DNA of 64,000 nucleotides from Phialemonium atrogriseum (taxonomy: Eukaryota; Ascomycota; Sordariomycetes; Cephalothecales; Cephalothecaceae), in assembly GCF_030411735.1 (NCBI RefSeq), contig NW_026848149.1, forward strand, positions 129,323-193,322, read 5' to 3'. The notes under the pieces were generated by a model, which was not told the origin of the DNA, did no database searches, and was given only the letters and a program-made list of their open reading frames with translations. The position numbers and the translations under genes are program-made. Position 1 is the stretch's first letter, and the number at the start of each line of letters is the position of its first letter. Below are positions 1 to 12,315 of this stretch, piece after piece.

Positions 1-1477
1 GCCTTCCAGAACGTCAACTGCTACTCGTCGACCGACCTGGTCCGCTGGAAGTACGAGGGCGCACTGCTGTCGCGCACAGCCAGCGGTGATTTGGGTCCTA
101 ACCGCATCGTCGAGAGGCCGAAGGTGCTGTATAACGACAAGACGGGCAAGTACGTCTTGTGGATGCACGCCGACAGCAGCAACTACGGCGACGCGAAGGT
201 CGGTGTTGCGACGGGGGATTCGGTCTGCGGGAAGTATAGTACGACCGCCTGCCTGTCGTCGTGTGGTGTAGGACCGGCTAGTGTGCGCATCGAGTTGGTA
301 TGATGGCTGACACGAGGACGTTTCTATGGCAGCCTACCTGCGCAGCTTCCGGCCGCTCGGCTTCCAAAGCCGAGATATGGGGCTCTTCAAGGATGACGAC
401 GGGACAGGCTACCTCCTGACTGAAGACGTAGGCTCCCGCCCCGCGCCCCTTCTGGAGAGGCTCTGGACGGCTAAGCGCCCGTGCTCTCTTGAAGTAAGCA
501 TTCGCTGATGGGCAGCCCTCTGGCAGAGAGACAACGGCCTTCGCATCAACAAGCTCACGGACGATTACCTCGACATCGCGGGCTCGACCTCGACCTACCT
601 ATGGAAAGACCATATCGAGTCGCCAGCCATGGTCAAGATCCAGGGGCGGTACTACATGTTCGGGAGCCACCTGACAGGGTGGGACCCCAACGATAACGTG
701 CGTATACCACGGTCCAAAGAGGCTTGAAGCCGACCAAGTCTCCGAACTTGTATCCGTAGGGAAGATAAACACCCCCTAACACGAGCAAAACAATAGATCT
801 ATAGCACCTCCACCTCCCTAACATCGGGTTGGTCCTCCTGGCAGACGTTCGCCGACTCCGGGTCGAACACGTACAGCTCGCAGGCGGCCTACATCCTGGA
901 CTACGGTGATGGCAACGTCGTGTACATGGGCGACCGCTGGGTGTCCTCGAACTTGCAGGCGTCGACGTACATGTGGCTACCGCTGACCATCTCGGGCGCC
1001 AAGGTGACGATGAAGAACGCCGAGGCCTGGGTGCCCAACCTGAGCAGCAGCTCTGGGGGGGCCGGCGCGTGGTCCCAGCCGCCGGCCGACACGTCGTACG
1101 AGGGCGAGAAGGCGGCCTACTCGGGCGGGGCGAGGGACGTCAGCTGCTCCGGGTGCAGTGGCGGGAAGGCGGCGGGATACCTCGGGGGTACGGACAACCC
1201 GGGCAAGCTCAGCTTCAGCGGGGTTAAGAGCGACGCCGGAGGGTTGACGACGGTGAAGATCAAGTACAACAATGGGGATAGCAGCCCCAGGTATGCCAAC
1301 GTCATCGTCAACGGGGGTAGTCCGGTCAAGCTGGCGTTCGAGCCGAATAGCGGGAATCCGAGTATCAGCACGCTGAATGTGGAGCTAAAGGCCGGGAGTG
1401 AGAACACGGTCGTCTTCGAGGGGATCGATGGTGGTTGGGGGCCGGATGTTGACCGCCTGTTGGTGCCAGTGCAGTAA
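1..1477 (+). CDS. GH43-family exo-beta-1,3-galactanase with C-terminal CBM35, 5' partial
   Basis: This is the 3' part of a secreted glycoside hydrolase whose start lies outside the window. Four exons fit one frame: 1-238, 333-427, 527-697 and 797-1477. The three introns are 94, 99 and 99 bp with GT..AG ends. The catalytic five-bladed propeller is visible in YSSTDLVRW, VERPKVLYN, YLRSFRPLGFQSRDMGLF and the HIESPAMVK segment, whose Glu is the likely general acid. The last ~130 residues form a beta-sandwich with NNGDSSPRYANVIVNG and a GWGPDVDRLLVP ending, typical of CBM35. The pattern matches the fungal GH43 subgroup that removes galactose from beta-1,3-galactan of arabinogalactan proteins. Subfamily and substrate are inferred from the family. 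The following gene is far away, so no cluster is implied. Confidence 0.85.
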
Positions 1478-2687
1478 GGGTAGACGCTGTATATGCGATC
1501 CTGCAGACGCTGTAAATATGTTCCTTAACCAGTCCAGGTGCTACTTTTCGCTTTCGCCGCCACGCTGGATTTCGGAGGGACACATTGAGTCGAATCCAAT
1601 CGGGCGAAGATCGAGGAACGCTTCCGCCCCGAGGGACCGGTTCCGAGGATATGCGCGTTCAACCTGCGTTGGCTCACACACCATGTGGGTCAAGTCTCTT
1701 TTGTCCGGTCGTCCGGCCCGGGCCAACAACCACTGGCGTCACAAGGTGCTACGGCACCCCTGAGGCGGACCGAGCGCTAATTAGCGGACGCCACCGAAGC
1801 GCGCTCCCCTCTCTCTGGCCGTGAAAAATTGGGGCTTCACTTGGAGACAGCTCGGAACTGCCGAGCTTGGGTTGTTGGTGGCATAAAGTTTCTCAGTTTC
1901 CCCCAAGTCTAGCCCGCACCGACTTGTGCATGACAGTTATGATCACTAGGGCAACGTCCTGCAGTCTGCCGGGTAGTGGTGACGTTATGGTTGTTTCGAT
2001 AGCCAAGGCGATTTGATATGCGCCCGATCTGAAGCTGATGAACCTGGTGCGTGAGTGGTGACAGGCTGGTGTGATGCAGTTCTAAATGGGAAGAATTGAT
2101 GATTGATCTTCCATCCCGTGCCGCCTGACAAGCTAAATCGGGAAATTGAGCAAGACGGTGACGAAGGTGGGCTGAGGACTGCAATCGAGAATCCCTCTCA
2201 AAATTGGACCATCTGAAGGTTGAGATCTCCATGTGTCTGCCGATCGGCATGGGCAATGGATTGCTTCCCACGTTGTAACTAGTAGTGTGCATAACCAACG
2301 TCTCGATATTTGCATGAAGCTGACAAGTCGCATGTTTCCATCTCTAGCTCTTTCACAGCGAATCTGATCTGACACTGAAAATTTAAGTTGGCAACTCTGA
2401 GTCATGACGAAATATTCATTTCCGGTTGTCATTCCCCCTTTCCCTTTGTCTCTTTGCTGCGGGTCTTAGTTTGCCGCGGGTCTGAGATTTGACAAATGCC
2501 CTACCTAATTACAGACAGGATCATGCATGTCAGCCATTTTGCCTCTCCACCGAGAAGAGATTCATCAGCTTAAGAGCGCCCAGCTTCTTCCCGATATCAG
2601 TGCTAACGTAACGATGTGAGACATGCGCGCTGCCCTGGATGTGAGGGCGGGAGTAGTGGGGCTGGCCTCGTGCCAGTTTGGGCAGCC

Positions 2688-2726
2688 GTAGCGGGCTGGC
2701 ACTACGGGCTGGCAGTACGGGCTGCT
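2688..2726. repeat. Short tandem repeat, about 13-bp unit, three imperfect copies
   Basis: The word TACGGGCTGGCA recurs three times with small changes (GCGGGCTGGCAC, TACGGGCTGGCAG, TACGGGCTGCTAC). It is a minor local duplication in non-coding DNA. Confidence 0.6.
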
Positions 2727-3759
2727 ACTATTCGCACGGACATATCCGTCCACAGACAGTAATGTGTAGATTGTGGGTTCTCTTCAGATTGATCAGTTTG
2801 ACGAGGCCTGTGTCCCTTCTCGGGAGTATCGTAAATTAATTCGGCGCAAAACCTAGGCAGACCGAATGCACCCTCTTTTGCTTCCAATTTTCCGATTCTT
2901 TTTAGAAAATGCTCCTTTTCTCCCGCACACGCATGATATCAATGTATAGGTAATGGATACATTGGGAGAGGGGGGTCATGGGGTGGGGTGGCAAACTTGG
3001 TAAGGCGGTGAGCGGGCCCAATTGGGGCCTCCAAATGTCCTCCAATCCGGATGCTCCTGCCCCTGTCATTATACCCGGGTTATCCATGGTGTCTCTGGCC
3101 TGACCAGTGACAGAGCAACACCTCTCTCCCTCATCCAAACCCCTGCAGAAGTCTCAAACAGCGCAGTTAGGTACTTTTCGATGGCGATCGCTCCCAATAA
3201 TTCTCAGCTGTGCCTCCCCTGTTTTGGTGTCTGCGATGTTTCAAGACCTCGAGGTTCGTATTTCTTTCTTCTCTTCATTGTATGTCCCTGCCCAAATGGA
3301 TGAGGCTGGAACTGTACATCCGTACATACCGTAAACCGTCTTATTAGGGCAGGCTTGACTATCATCGGTTGCGCCTTCTCCTCTAGTGTACCAGGACCAT
3401 CCCATCATCCCCACCGCCTCTCCCGGACCCCTTTCTTTGTTGGACCGGTGGTGAAGGAGGGAGACGGGCATTATGAAGGTGGAAGAGATATAGGTAGGTA
3501 TCATAGGGAGGTAGGTTGCTATGTATGTAATCTGTACCCTACGGTACCTCTCCATACCACCTGCCGCACCACGCAGCCAAGTAAACCACTTTCGTAATTC
3601 CGTCTGAAGGTTGAAAGACGGAAGAGAGGAGAGCTCAGACCTCATACCCCACCTCCCCCAACTCGCATCCATCCTTCAAGACAGGAACCAAAAACGAATC
3701 TAAAAAAAAAAAAAGCCCCGAAGAGTCAGTCCTTCTAATCAGGTACCCCCCTCACCTGA

Positions 3760-4646
3760 CAGGCCGTGTTTGACCCCCATCAGTCTCATCCCTATCCACA
3801 TCGTCCATTCTCATTGAGCATTCGGTTCTATTCCGACCTCCTACACATCTGCAACCACCTTTTCTGTTATCCTTTCAATCTTCTTGTCTGTGTTTTTATT
3901 TTTTGCCTATCACACGCACAGAAGGCGGCCCATCAATCCTGCAATTCTGTTCTGCGCCATTCACAGCTCCCAGGGCGGGCCTTCTCCCAGCCACAGAGAC
4001 AGCCAGCCGATGCGACGCATGCCCACCCACACCTGAGACAGGGTACCAGGACCCCTCTCCAAGACAATCAACACGCCGACCTGACAATTAAGACAAAGAC
4101 GCCGTTCAGACATCGGGGCAAGCCTTTAACTGCATCGGCGGCAGTATCAGCATTTTTTCGTCCCGTCCGTCAGGCGCCAGCGAGATTAACTCTCACAATC
4201 TAGCCGCCCCATTGCCAACTGGGCTACTTATCTTGACCTCAGCGATTTCTCGTGCGACAGAGGGCCATTCACACACACTCTTACCCTCTTGCCCTCTTCC
4301 CCTGGCTACACCGACACCGACCAGGAGCCACGTTGTGCGACCAACACCTGCCCCATAGCGCCGTGATTCTCCCGCCGAGCCGTATATAACCTTCTTTTTC
4401 GTCTTCGCACCGCGTTCGCGTTCGCTCCCTATCGGTATTGGGATTGGGATTCGACGCAGCATCGAACCGGCTCCCTGAAGGCGCTTTCTACTCTTCGACC
4501 TACCCGACGACCTTTGTCGCGCCCCTCGAATTCTGATACCTTTTGCGCTTCTCAACTCAATCTGGTGTGCAGCATTGCCCCACATCGCTGGAGCATCGGG
4601 CTCTGAAGCCTGACCCTCACTTGGTCTTCGATACGGCATCGCGAAT
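3760..4646 (+). promoter_or_regulatory. Pyrimidine-rich promoter/leader region of the RasGAP gene
   Basis: The stretch before the RasGAP start codon is strongly C/T-biased on the plus strand, with many CCTCC, CTCTTC and CCACC blocks. Such tracts are common in promoters and 5' leaders of filamentous ascomycete housekeeping genes. The transcription start cannot be fixed from sequence. A TATATAA-like word lies near 4383. Confidence 0.4.
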
Positions 4647-7248
4647 ATGTCTGTCATGTTGCAGACCCCTTCGCGAGCCTCGACTGCCTCCTCGTCCTCC
4701 TTCCAACCAATCTCCCGACAGAACACCATGTCGTCTTACGATGGCTCGCGGTCCGCCCGCCAGTCTAAGAGATACTCCATGTCGGCGCTGTACATGTCCA
4801 TGTCTGCGAATGACTCGGACATGGTCATCGAGGATGAGCTTGCTAAGGGTATGTTGTTCCCAGCGAAGGCCCCTGCCCTTCACTTGTGTATGTGTGTGTG
4901 CGTGTGTGTGTGTGATACTGACCTTCTACATAGCGCAAAAGATTCTGCGGGACTTGAAGTCTAAAATCTCCTCGCAGTCAAAAAAGAATTTCGTCCTCGA
5001 GAAGGACGTCCGGTACTTGGATTCGCGAATTGCCTTGCTGATCCAGAATCGCATGGCTCTCGAGGAGGTGCGTTGCTGTACATTTTCTGCCTTCGAGGCC
5101 TCTTGCTCACCTGTTCTCGCAGCAAAACGAAGTCGCAAGCCACCTTGAAGATGCCACTGAAATGCAGGAAGGCGTGTTCCCCAACGACGACAAGACGCAA
5201 AAGTATGGCAACTTGATGTTCCTGCTGCAATCCGAGCCAAGACATATTGCGCATCTCTGTCGCTTGGTGTCAATGTCCGAGATCGACTCGCTGTTGCAGA
5301 CGGTCATGTTCACCATCTACGGAAACCAATACGAGAGCCGCGAAGAGCATCTTCTCCTTACCATGTTCCAAGTAGGTGATCTGACTCGATTCGCATCATT
5401 GATAGATATGACTGACGCTGGATGACAGTCCGTCCTGACCTACCAATTCGACAATACCCCTGAATACTCCTCTCTCCTACGCGCGAACACCCCCGTCTCG
5501 CGAATGATGACTACCTACACAAGACGAGGTCCCGGCCAGAGTTTCCTGAAGACGATCCTTCATGACAGAATTAACAGCCTGATCGAACTGAAGGACCTCG
5601 ATCTGGAGATCAACCCGCTGAAGGTCTATGAGCGCATGATCGAGCAGATCGAGGAAGATACCGGCAGTCTCCCGGCTTCGATGCCTAAGGGCATAACACA
5701 GGAGCAGGCGGCCGATAATCCTCAGGTCCAGGCCATCATCGAACCCCGACTGACGATGCTGACCGAGATAGCCAATGGGTTCCTGGCGACCATCATCGAC
5801 GGCTTGGACGAGGCGCCCTACGGGATCAGGTGGATCTGCAAGCAGATTCGGAGCCTGACCAAGAGAAAGTACCCTGACGCCAACGATCAGGTTATTTGCA
5901 CACTGATCGGGGGCTTCTTCTTCCTTCGCTTTATCAACCCGGCCATTGTCACGCCCAAGTCCTACATGCTCATTGATGGAACCCCAGCCGAGAAACCGCG
6001 CAGGACCCTGACCCTGATCGCCAAGATGTTGCAGAACTTGGCTAATAAACCCTCGTATGCGAAGGAGCCATATATGGCCAAGCTGCAGCCCTTCGTCCAC
6101 GGGAACAAGGACCGGGTCAACAAGTTCATGCTGGATCTTTGTGAAGTCCAGGACTTCTACGAGAGCCTCGAGATGGACAACTATGTTGCGCTGTCGAAAA
6201 AGGACCTCGAGCTATCCATCACCCTGAACGAAATCTATGCCATGCATGGCCTCATCGAGAAACATACGGGCGAGCTCTGCAAGGACGACAACTCGCATCT
6301 GTCTATTATCATCTCGGAACTCGGCTCAAGCCCTCCACAAGTCCCTCGGAAGGAAAACAGAGTCATCAACCTTCCCCTCTTCAGTCGATGGGAGACTGCC
6401 CTCGACGGCCTCACGGCGGCACTCGACATCACGCAGGAAGAGGTCTTCTTCATGGAGGCCAAGTCCATCTTTGTGCAGATTATGCGGTCCATCCCGCAAA
6501 ACGTGGCGGTTTCGAAGAGGCCACTCCGCCTGGAGCGCGTCGCCGACGCCGCGGCAACATCTCGTAATGATGCGGTCATGGTCCGCAAGGGCATCCGGGC
6601 GATGGAGCTGTTGAGTCAGCTGCAAGAGCTCAAGGTGATCGATAAGAGTGACCAATTCAGCCTGCTCCGCGATGAAGTTGAGCAGGAGCTGCAGCATCTG
6701 GGCAGCCTCAAAGACGGTGTTATCGTGGAAACGGCAAAGCTTGAGGAGGTCTACAAGACAATCCGCGATCATAACTCGTATCTGGTCGGACAGCTTGAAA
6801 CGTACAAGAGCTACCTGCACAATGTTCGAAGCCAGAGCGAGGGCACCCGCCGGAAACAGCAGAAGCAACAGGTGTTGGGCCCTTACAAGTTCACGCACCA
6901 GCAACTCGAGAAGGAGGGCGTCATCCAGAAGAGCAATGTTCCCGATAACCGGAGGGCGAACATATACTTCAACTTTACCAGTCCGCTGCCGGGGACATTT
7001 GTCATCTCGCTGCATTACAAGGGTATTTATTTTGTCCCCCATCTTGGCTTAAAATGTTCTATGGGCTTGCGCTAATTCGACCTGCAGGACGGAATCGCGG
7101 CTTGCTCGAGCTCGATCTCAAGCTCGACGATTTGCTGGAGATGCAGAAGGACAACCAGGATGATCTGGATCTGGAGTACGTCCAGTTTAACGTTCCGAAA
7201 GTCCTCGCTCTCCTCAACAAGCGGTTCGCTCGAAAGAAGGGCTGGTAA
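4647..7248 (+). CDS. gap1: Ras GTPase-activating protein (Gap1/Sar1 type, RasGAP plus RasGAP_C)
   Basis: Five exons (4647-4848, 4934-5067, 5123-5371, 5429-7022, 7088-7248) give a 779-residue protein, close to the size of fission yeast Gap1. The RasGAP fold is clear: the likely arginine finger is in SLLRANTPVSR (about R213), and the signature FLRFINPAIVTP is near residue 360. A coiled RasGAP_C region follows (about 560-690), ending in a conserved tail with LDLEYVQFNVPKVL. The first ~65 residues are Ser-rich and disordered. Introns have consensus ends; the last shows a GCTAATTC branch-like word. It stimulates GTP hydrolysis on Ras at the membrane, so it should restrain Ras signalling in growth and morphogenesis. 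It converges on Utp22. The assignment is firm; the symbol follows the S. pombe orthologue. Confidence 0.92.
4885..4914 (+). repeat. (TG)n microsatellite in intron 1 of the RasGAP gene
   Basis: About 30 bases of nearly pure TG dinucleotides with one TGCG interruption lie inside the 85-bp first intron (4849-4933). They are a likely length polymorphism between strains. Confidence 0.85.
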
Positions 7249-8472
7249 AACCGGTGGTGGATACCAAGATGAACGACTCCTTACGCGCATCCTCGACATT
7301 CATCTGCTTCCAGGTTGGAGTTCTGGCGTTCTGTCTACAGGGCAAATCTTGATACCAATTGTCACGTTTCCTTCCTTTCCTTTTGTCTCATTGCGGGTTA
7401 TGTATACAGCAACCTACGGAATTTCGTCGCTACCTTTTCGCCTCCGATGCCCTTCGGATCTAGCCTGCCTGCGTTATGGACACTGCAAGACTGGAACGTT
7501 TCATCCGACCGACCTCTGTCCTAGGTCGATCCAAAACCGAAAAGGAGAGGCCTTGTTCTTTACTTTCGGCTTGACAAGTGGGGACATATCTCTCCCACCT
7601 GCTTATTTCATATTTCATATTTTTCGTTTTCTTTCTCTTTTCTCCCCTCCGCTTGGGCAGATTTTGCGTCCGTCCTTCAGTTCGATCTTCCCTCGCCTTC
7701 TCGTGGAATACGGAAAACGGAAATGGGCGCGGCTGTGGACATCTTGACCAATCGAACAATCACTTTCAACCTAATATGATCTCTTCTGAAGCAGACGAAT
7801 GAGAGGTACAGAAGAATGCCGGGCCTGAGATATAAAAGGCAGGGAAGGAAGCAGTGCGCTCCAGTCGGCTTGATAGATTTTTACACCGTGTCGTCAAGGT
7901 TTGGCCTGCCCGGCAGAGAATTGGGACATGGCCTGGATGAGGCAGATGGTGGTTTGATGTTGCTGTGTTGCTGGGTTCTTTGCGTTTGCTTCGGCTGGTC
8001 CGGCGGCTGCGGTTGCTTTCAGTTTTTATTTTGGTCGTTGGTGGTTGCTACTATCTCCCGCCTCCGTCTCAACGGCCGGCAGCTTCTCGCGGGGTTTCTT
8101 TGCGCCTAGTGTTTGACATGAATAATGGGATCTACTACGTTTCCTTGCGTGTTTTCTCTCCACTTGTCCTCACAGGACGACAACAATATATTCGCTAGTC
8201 TCGAGGGAGGATAATGGTTGGCAGACACGTTTGATGGCTTACGCGAGAGGCTAGAGTGAATTGGTAGTCACGTAGGAAAAGAGGAAATTCTCGATTACTA
8301 TATCTACTCTCTCTCCTATGTACCCTTCGTCGTCGTGAGAACCTGCATGGCCTATTCGCATGCTTAGGATATCTTGTCTAACGGCTCTTCGCGTATTGCA
8401 CCTCTACTCGATGGAAGGAGGGAAAAAAGGTAGGTGCGCCTGTAAAATTGGGCAGGAGACAGGAAGCAAAAT
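7249..8472. other. Convergent 3' intergenic region between RasGAP and Utp22
   Basis: The interval of about 1.2 kb holds the 3' ends of two convergent genes. It is T-rich on the plus strand in its first half. No open frame here looks coding and no RNA gene was recognised. Confidence 0.6.
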
Positions 8473-11400
8473 TTAAGACGACCCCTTGACCTCGATCTCG
8501 GCAATCAGATCCCCTCCTATCCTAGCAATCTCGGCCAGGATCCCCTCCCGGTTGACCTCCACCTCCACAGCCTCGTCGTCATCGCCGTCGCCCGACCCAG
8601 AAGCAGCGACGGGCCGGTACGAGCACGGCAGGTTCGGCCTGAAGGCGCGCCTCCGCGCCTGCGGGTCCCAGACGGCCGCGACGACGGCGTCGTCCTCGGC
8701 GCCGTGGAAGAAGAGCAGCGGCCCGCCGACGACGAGCCCGAGGCGCTCGACGAGGAGCCGTGCCGGGTGCGTCCCCTGTGGGAGGGGGACCTGCCCCGTG
8801 CGCCGGTCGAGGTTCTTGAAACGCGGGGCGCGGTGGTGGTGCCTCGCGCCCCCTTCCTCTTCCCCGTCTTCTTCTCCGTCGCTGTCGGGATCGGCGGCGT
8901 ACGTCCTCGCGCAGGCCTTGAGGGCCTTGCGGTCGAGGCGGATGAGGACGTCGTAGTCGCCGAGGGCGGGGGCGAAGAGCGCGCGGGCGACGGGGGCGAG
9001 GCCGATCTCTGCGCCGCAGTCCCGGACGAGGCGGGTGGCGCTGCGGGCGAGGGTGGTCATGCGCGTGGCGACGACCTTGGGGGGCGTGGGTTCGCCGGCG
9101 AGGGAGGTGTGCGCGGTGCCGGTGCCGCTTCCGCCGCCGTCATGGTTGGTCGCGACGAAGAGGACGGTACGGTTCATGGCCGGGTCGATCTTGCGCCAGG
9201 CTTCGAGTCGAGTGGCGACGGCGGCGCGGTCGACAGCGGTGGGCGGAGCGGTGATTGTGGGGTCGTCGGGGTCGGTGGACGAGGTGGTGTCGATGACGAG
9301 GGGCTCGGTCCGCCAGTCCCAGCGGGCGAGGAAGAGAAGGGTGCGGAGGAAGCCGGTGGTGGCGCTGGACGGGGCGTCCCAGGGATAGGGGGTGAGGAAG
9401 ACGTGGAGGGCGAAGAGCTCGATCAAGTCCGGGGCGAAGTGGATGGAGAGTTTGTGCCCGTCGAACCAGGACTTCAAGAGGCGGATGGTCGGCGATAGGG
9501 CGGGGAACCGGGTCGCGTAGGTCCGGATGGTCTGGGTGTGCAAGGGTAGGTAGGTATATAGACGGCGGAACGTGGACAGGAGACTGGCACTCTCGGTGCG
9601 GACATACTGTTCCAGCGTCTTGTCCTTGGTTCGGCGGTCGAGGAGCGTCTCTTCCAAGTCGCTGTGGACGCGTAGCCGGAATGCAGCCCCAGATTCGTAG
9701 ACAATATCGAGGTGGGCTAGATTCTCAATATCGAGACGAACATTCTCGACCCCGAGATGGGTTGTAACGTGTGGCTTGGCCTCCTCGAGGAGACTGCCAA
9801 TCTTCAACAAGAAGGCGATCTTTGCTCGTTGAATGGCCGCCAGGTTGTCCGGCCATTTCCCCGACGCCTCGAAGAAAATAATGACGTCCATAGGGCGCGG
9901 GGCGTATTTCGTGGAGGCGAACGAAGGGGGTGTGACGGACGCAAACCGGAGTTCGGGGCAGATGGGTGCCAGTTGTCTAACATGAAGAGGCAAGTCCTCG
10001 AGATCACGGACGTCACGCTCGAAAGTCTCGAAGGCCTGTCGTGCTTCACTAAACGCTGGGCCATCGGTGGGCTGGACCGGCAGAAGAGACGGCAATCCTT
10101 TGCCATAGAAGCTGAGGTCTTCTACATCGGCCTCCTGGCGAAGGTGACGCCCAAGGATATATCGGATAATCTCCTCGCAGAGCTCGGCCGGAGAGGTCGA
10201 GGTCCAGATCAGGGTCTCGAGAATGCTTCCATCCTTGAAGCGTCTAAGCTCGGCTTTGTCACCCCAAAACTGCTGGAATTTCTGGGCCTCCTTCTTGTCT
10301 TCAGCAGGAGGGCCATGGTCAACCTGCCGACCCACGTGGGCCGAGTCGAAGATCACCCCAACCAGAATATCTGCGTCTATCGGAGACGCAGGAGAACCAG
10401 TCAACGGCCACGACGAGGCGGCTTGGCTGTTCCCTATATAGACGAGCCGAGCTCTATTTCCCAGCGCTCTCTTGACAGTGCTGTAAACCTTGGCACTGAA
10501 GGTCCATCCCTGTCCTCGAGATTCGTATGCAGACTGGTCAAACCCTTCACGTAAGCGCAGCTTGACAGTCAGGTCGAATATGTGAGCGGGATGGTCAACT
10601 CTGGTGATGAAGGTCGGCGTGAAGTGGTCGGCATGGCTGTCGCTTAAGAGTGCATGCGTCCATTTAGCATGCTGATGGAGCAAGGCTGCGGACCAAGAGC
10701 TCATCTTGAAGGCAATATTGAGATGACGCGCCGAGTCGTAGACCACAGGGCCGGCTTCTCGGATAGCCTCTGCCTGCTCCTTGCTGGGGCCTAAGATGCA
10801 TGGCTTCTTCAGAAAGTTAGTCTCGGCCAAATATTGGATCATGGCTTTGAATAGCTGCGTGCTGTTCAAGGAAGCTGAGAGCAATGCCTGTCCCTTCCGA
10901 CCCCCAGTCTGTAGTAGAAGAGCCGTGAGGACAGCCCATTCAAAATGCCCAAAGCCACCCAGAGAAACCGAGCCTCCAAGTCCCCGCTGTTGCAGAAAAA
11001 CCCTCCCCAAGATACAGGCATCCTGGAAGGAAGGACATGCCTTCTCGGCTTGTCGGAGAAGGCGTAGGTAAGGTATGAAGGCACTTTCGGCTTTGAGCGT
11101 CGAGTTATAAAATGGCGTTGGAGCTGATGATTTTTTTTTGTCTTCGTCCCCGCCACTGCGGATCAGACAGGAGACCGAAGAGAGTTTCTGCGCTGGGAAA
11201 TATCCGTCCGGAGCACAAGGTATCAAGCGTATCCGATAACCCAACGGGGAGGCCATTGAATCTGCTCCCTTGCCCGGCTTCTCAGCACTCTGTTTCGTTC
11301 CACCTGCCACCTTTGGTGCGACTGCCAGCACTGGCAGCAACGGGTTGCCATTGAGATACTCGTATGTCAGGTCTCCAATACTAGCCCCAAGCTCTTGCTT

Positions 11401-11966
11401 CAAGGATACCGCGACCTTTGACAGGTAGTAGGCCCTCTTGTAGAAGTATCGAAGATTCAAGTAGTCCTTTTCTTGAAGGACCTCCTCCGGGATCACCAAT
11501 ATCATGTCGACTGCGCGGTCTGCTTGGGACTCGACCATTGTCTTGGAGACATAGCTGCCAACCACGTTCAATTGCGCTGGCTTTGCAAAAGACACCTTGT
11601 AGGAACATTCCTTCGGCGGCCTTGGGTCCGGGAAAGGTATTTTTATTCCGTGGGCTTTCTCGAGTTTCGAGGTTGCTTCTGTAATCTGCTGCAAGTCAGT
11701 CCTAGCACTTCCAAAGAGAGGTTCTGCATATTATTTACAGGGATAGGTCCATGTGGTTCGATGGCTTCAATTGAGCCTTTTAACCTGTGAAGAAGGTCAT
11801 CGGCGCCTTCGAAAGCCTTTTCGTGGTCTAGTCTGACCTCCCTCAGGAGCTCTTCCGTCTCCAAGACAAACGACGTTGGTTGTTGGATCCCAGCAGTGAT
11901 GGCGGATTCGAAAGAGGCCCCATTCATGTGTTCGACCTTCCGTCGTTTTGCTGGGTTGACGTCCAT
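8473..11966 (-). CDS. utp22: U3 snoRNP-associated protein Utp22 (Nrap family)
   Basis: Two exons on the minus strand (11966-11739 and 11688-8473, 50-bp intron) encode 1147 residues, similar to yeast Utp22. Start chosen: MDVNPAKRRKVEHMNG, a basic N-terminus suited to a nucleolar protein. Family blocks seen include VVGSYVSKTMVESQ, WTFSAKVYSTVKRALGNR, FWGDKAELRRFKDGSI and a C-terminal segment near NLPCSYRP. Nrap proteins carry tandem nucleotidyltransferase/OAS1-like folds that have lost catalysis. In yeast Utp22 works with Rrp7 and casein kinase in the SSU processome for 18S rRNA maturation. There is an acidic low-complexity insert (GEEDGEEEGG) near the C-terminus. It is divergent from Ski3 across about 350 bp. 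Identification is strong. Confidence 0.93.
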
Positions 11967-12315
11967 GGTTTCCAGGCTGCGATCGCTTCAAACGTCGAAG
12001 AATTGAGGGCAAGTAGCCTGTGATCGTCGTGGGCGATGATGCCTCTGCTGTGCTCTTTTACTTTTTTTTCTGACCCTGGACCCCGATAAGTCGTAAGAAT
12101 GTTGATGCGCACCGGCGGGGTGATGGATAAGGACAGTGTCGATTGACACGAATGTGGACTGTGCGAACCGTGCTGAGCATCGCGAGTCCACCTTATCTTT
12201 CATCAGTACAAAGCAAGGAAACGGGCATTCAAGGCTCGACTTCTAGATGGTGAATTGAAATTTCATTCTACAACCTACAAGCACCCATGGAATTTAGCCC
12301 AGCTCAGCTTTCGAT
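11967..12315. promoter_or_regulatory. Divergent promoter shared by Utp22 and Ski3
   Basis: The two start codons are 349 bp apart and point away from each other, so both promoters and leaders must fit in this space. Both products act in RNA metabolism (pre-rRNA processing and mRNA decay). Co-regulation is inferred; no binding site was recognised. Confidence 0.55.

Larger units (their letters stand above)
1478..4646. other. Long non-coding interval between the GH43 gene and the RasGAP gene
   Basis: No open frame here has convincing coding character or recognisable motifs. It should hold the 3' UTR of the GH43 gene (first few hundred bases) and the promoter and leader of the RasGAP gene (last part). 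A short tandem repeat lies at 2688-2726, and an A-run is at about 3702-3713. Confidence 0.6.

Noticed and set aside
8704..9498. 264-codon Gly/Glu-rich plus-strand frame
   Set aside because: Shadow of the Utp22 coding strand; composition reflects GC-rich codons, no motifs.
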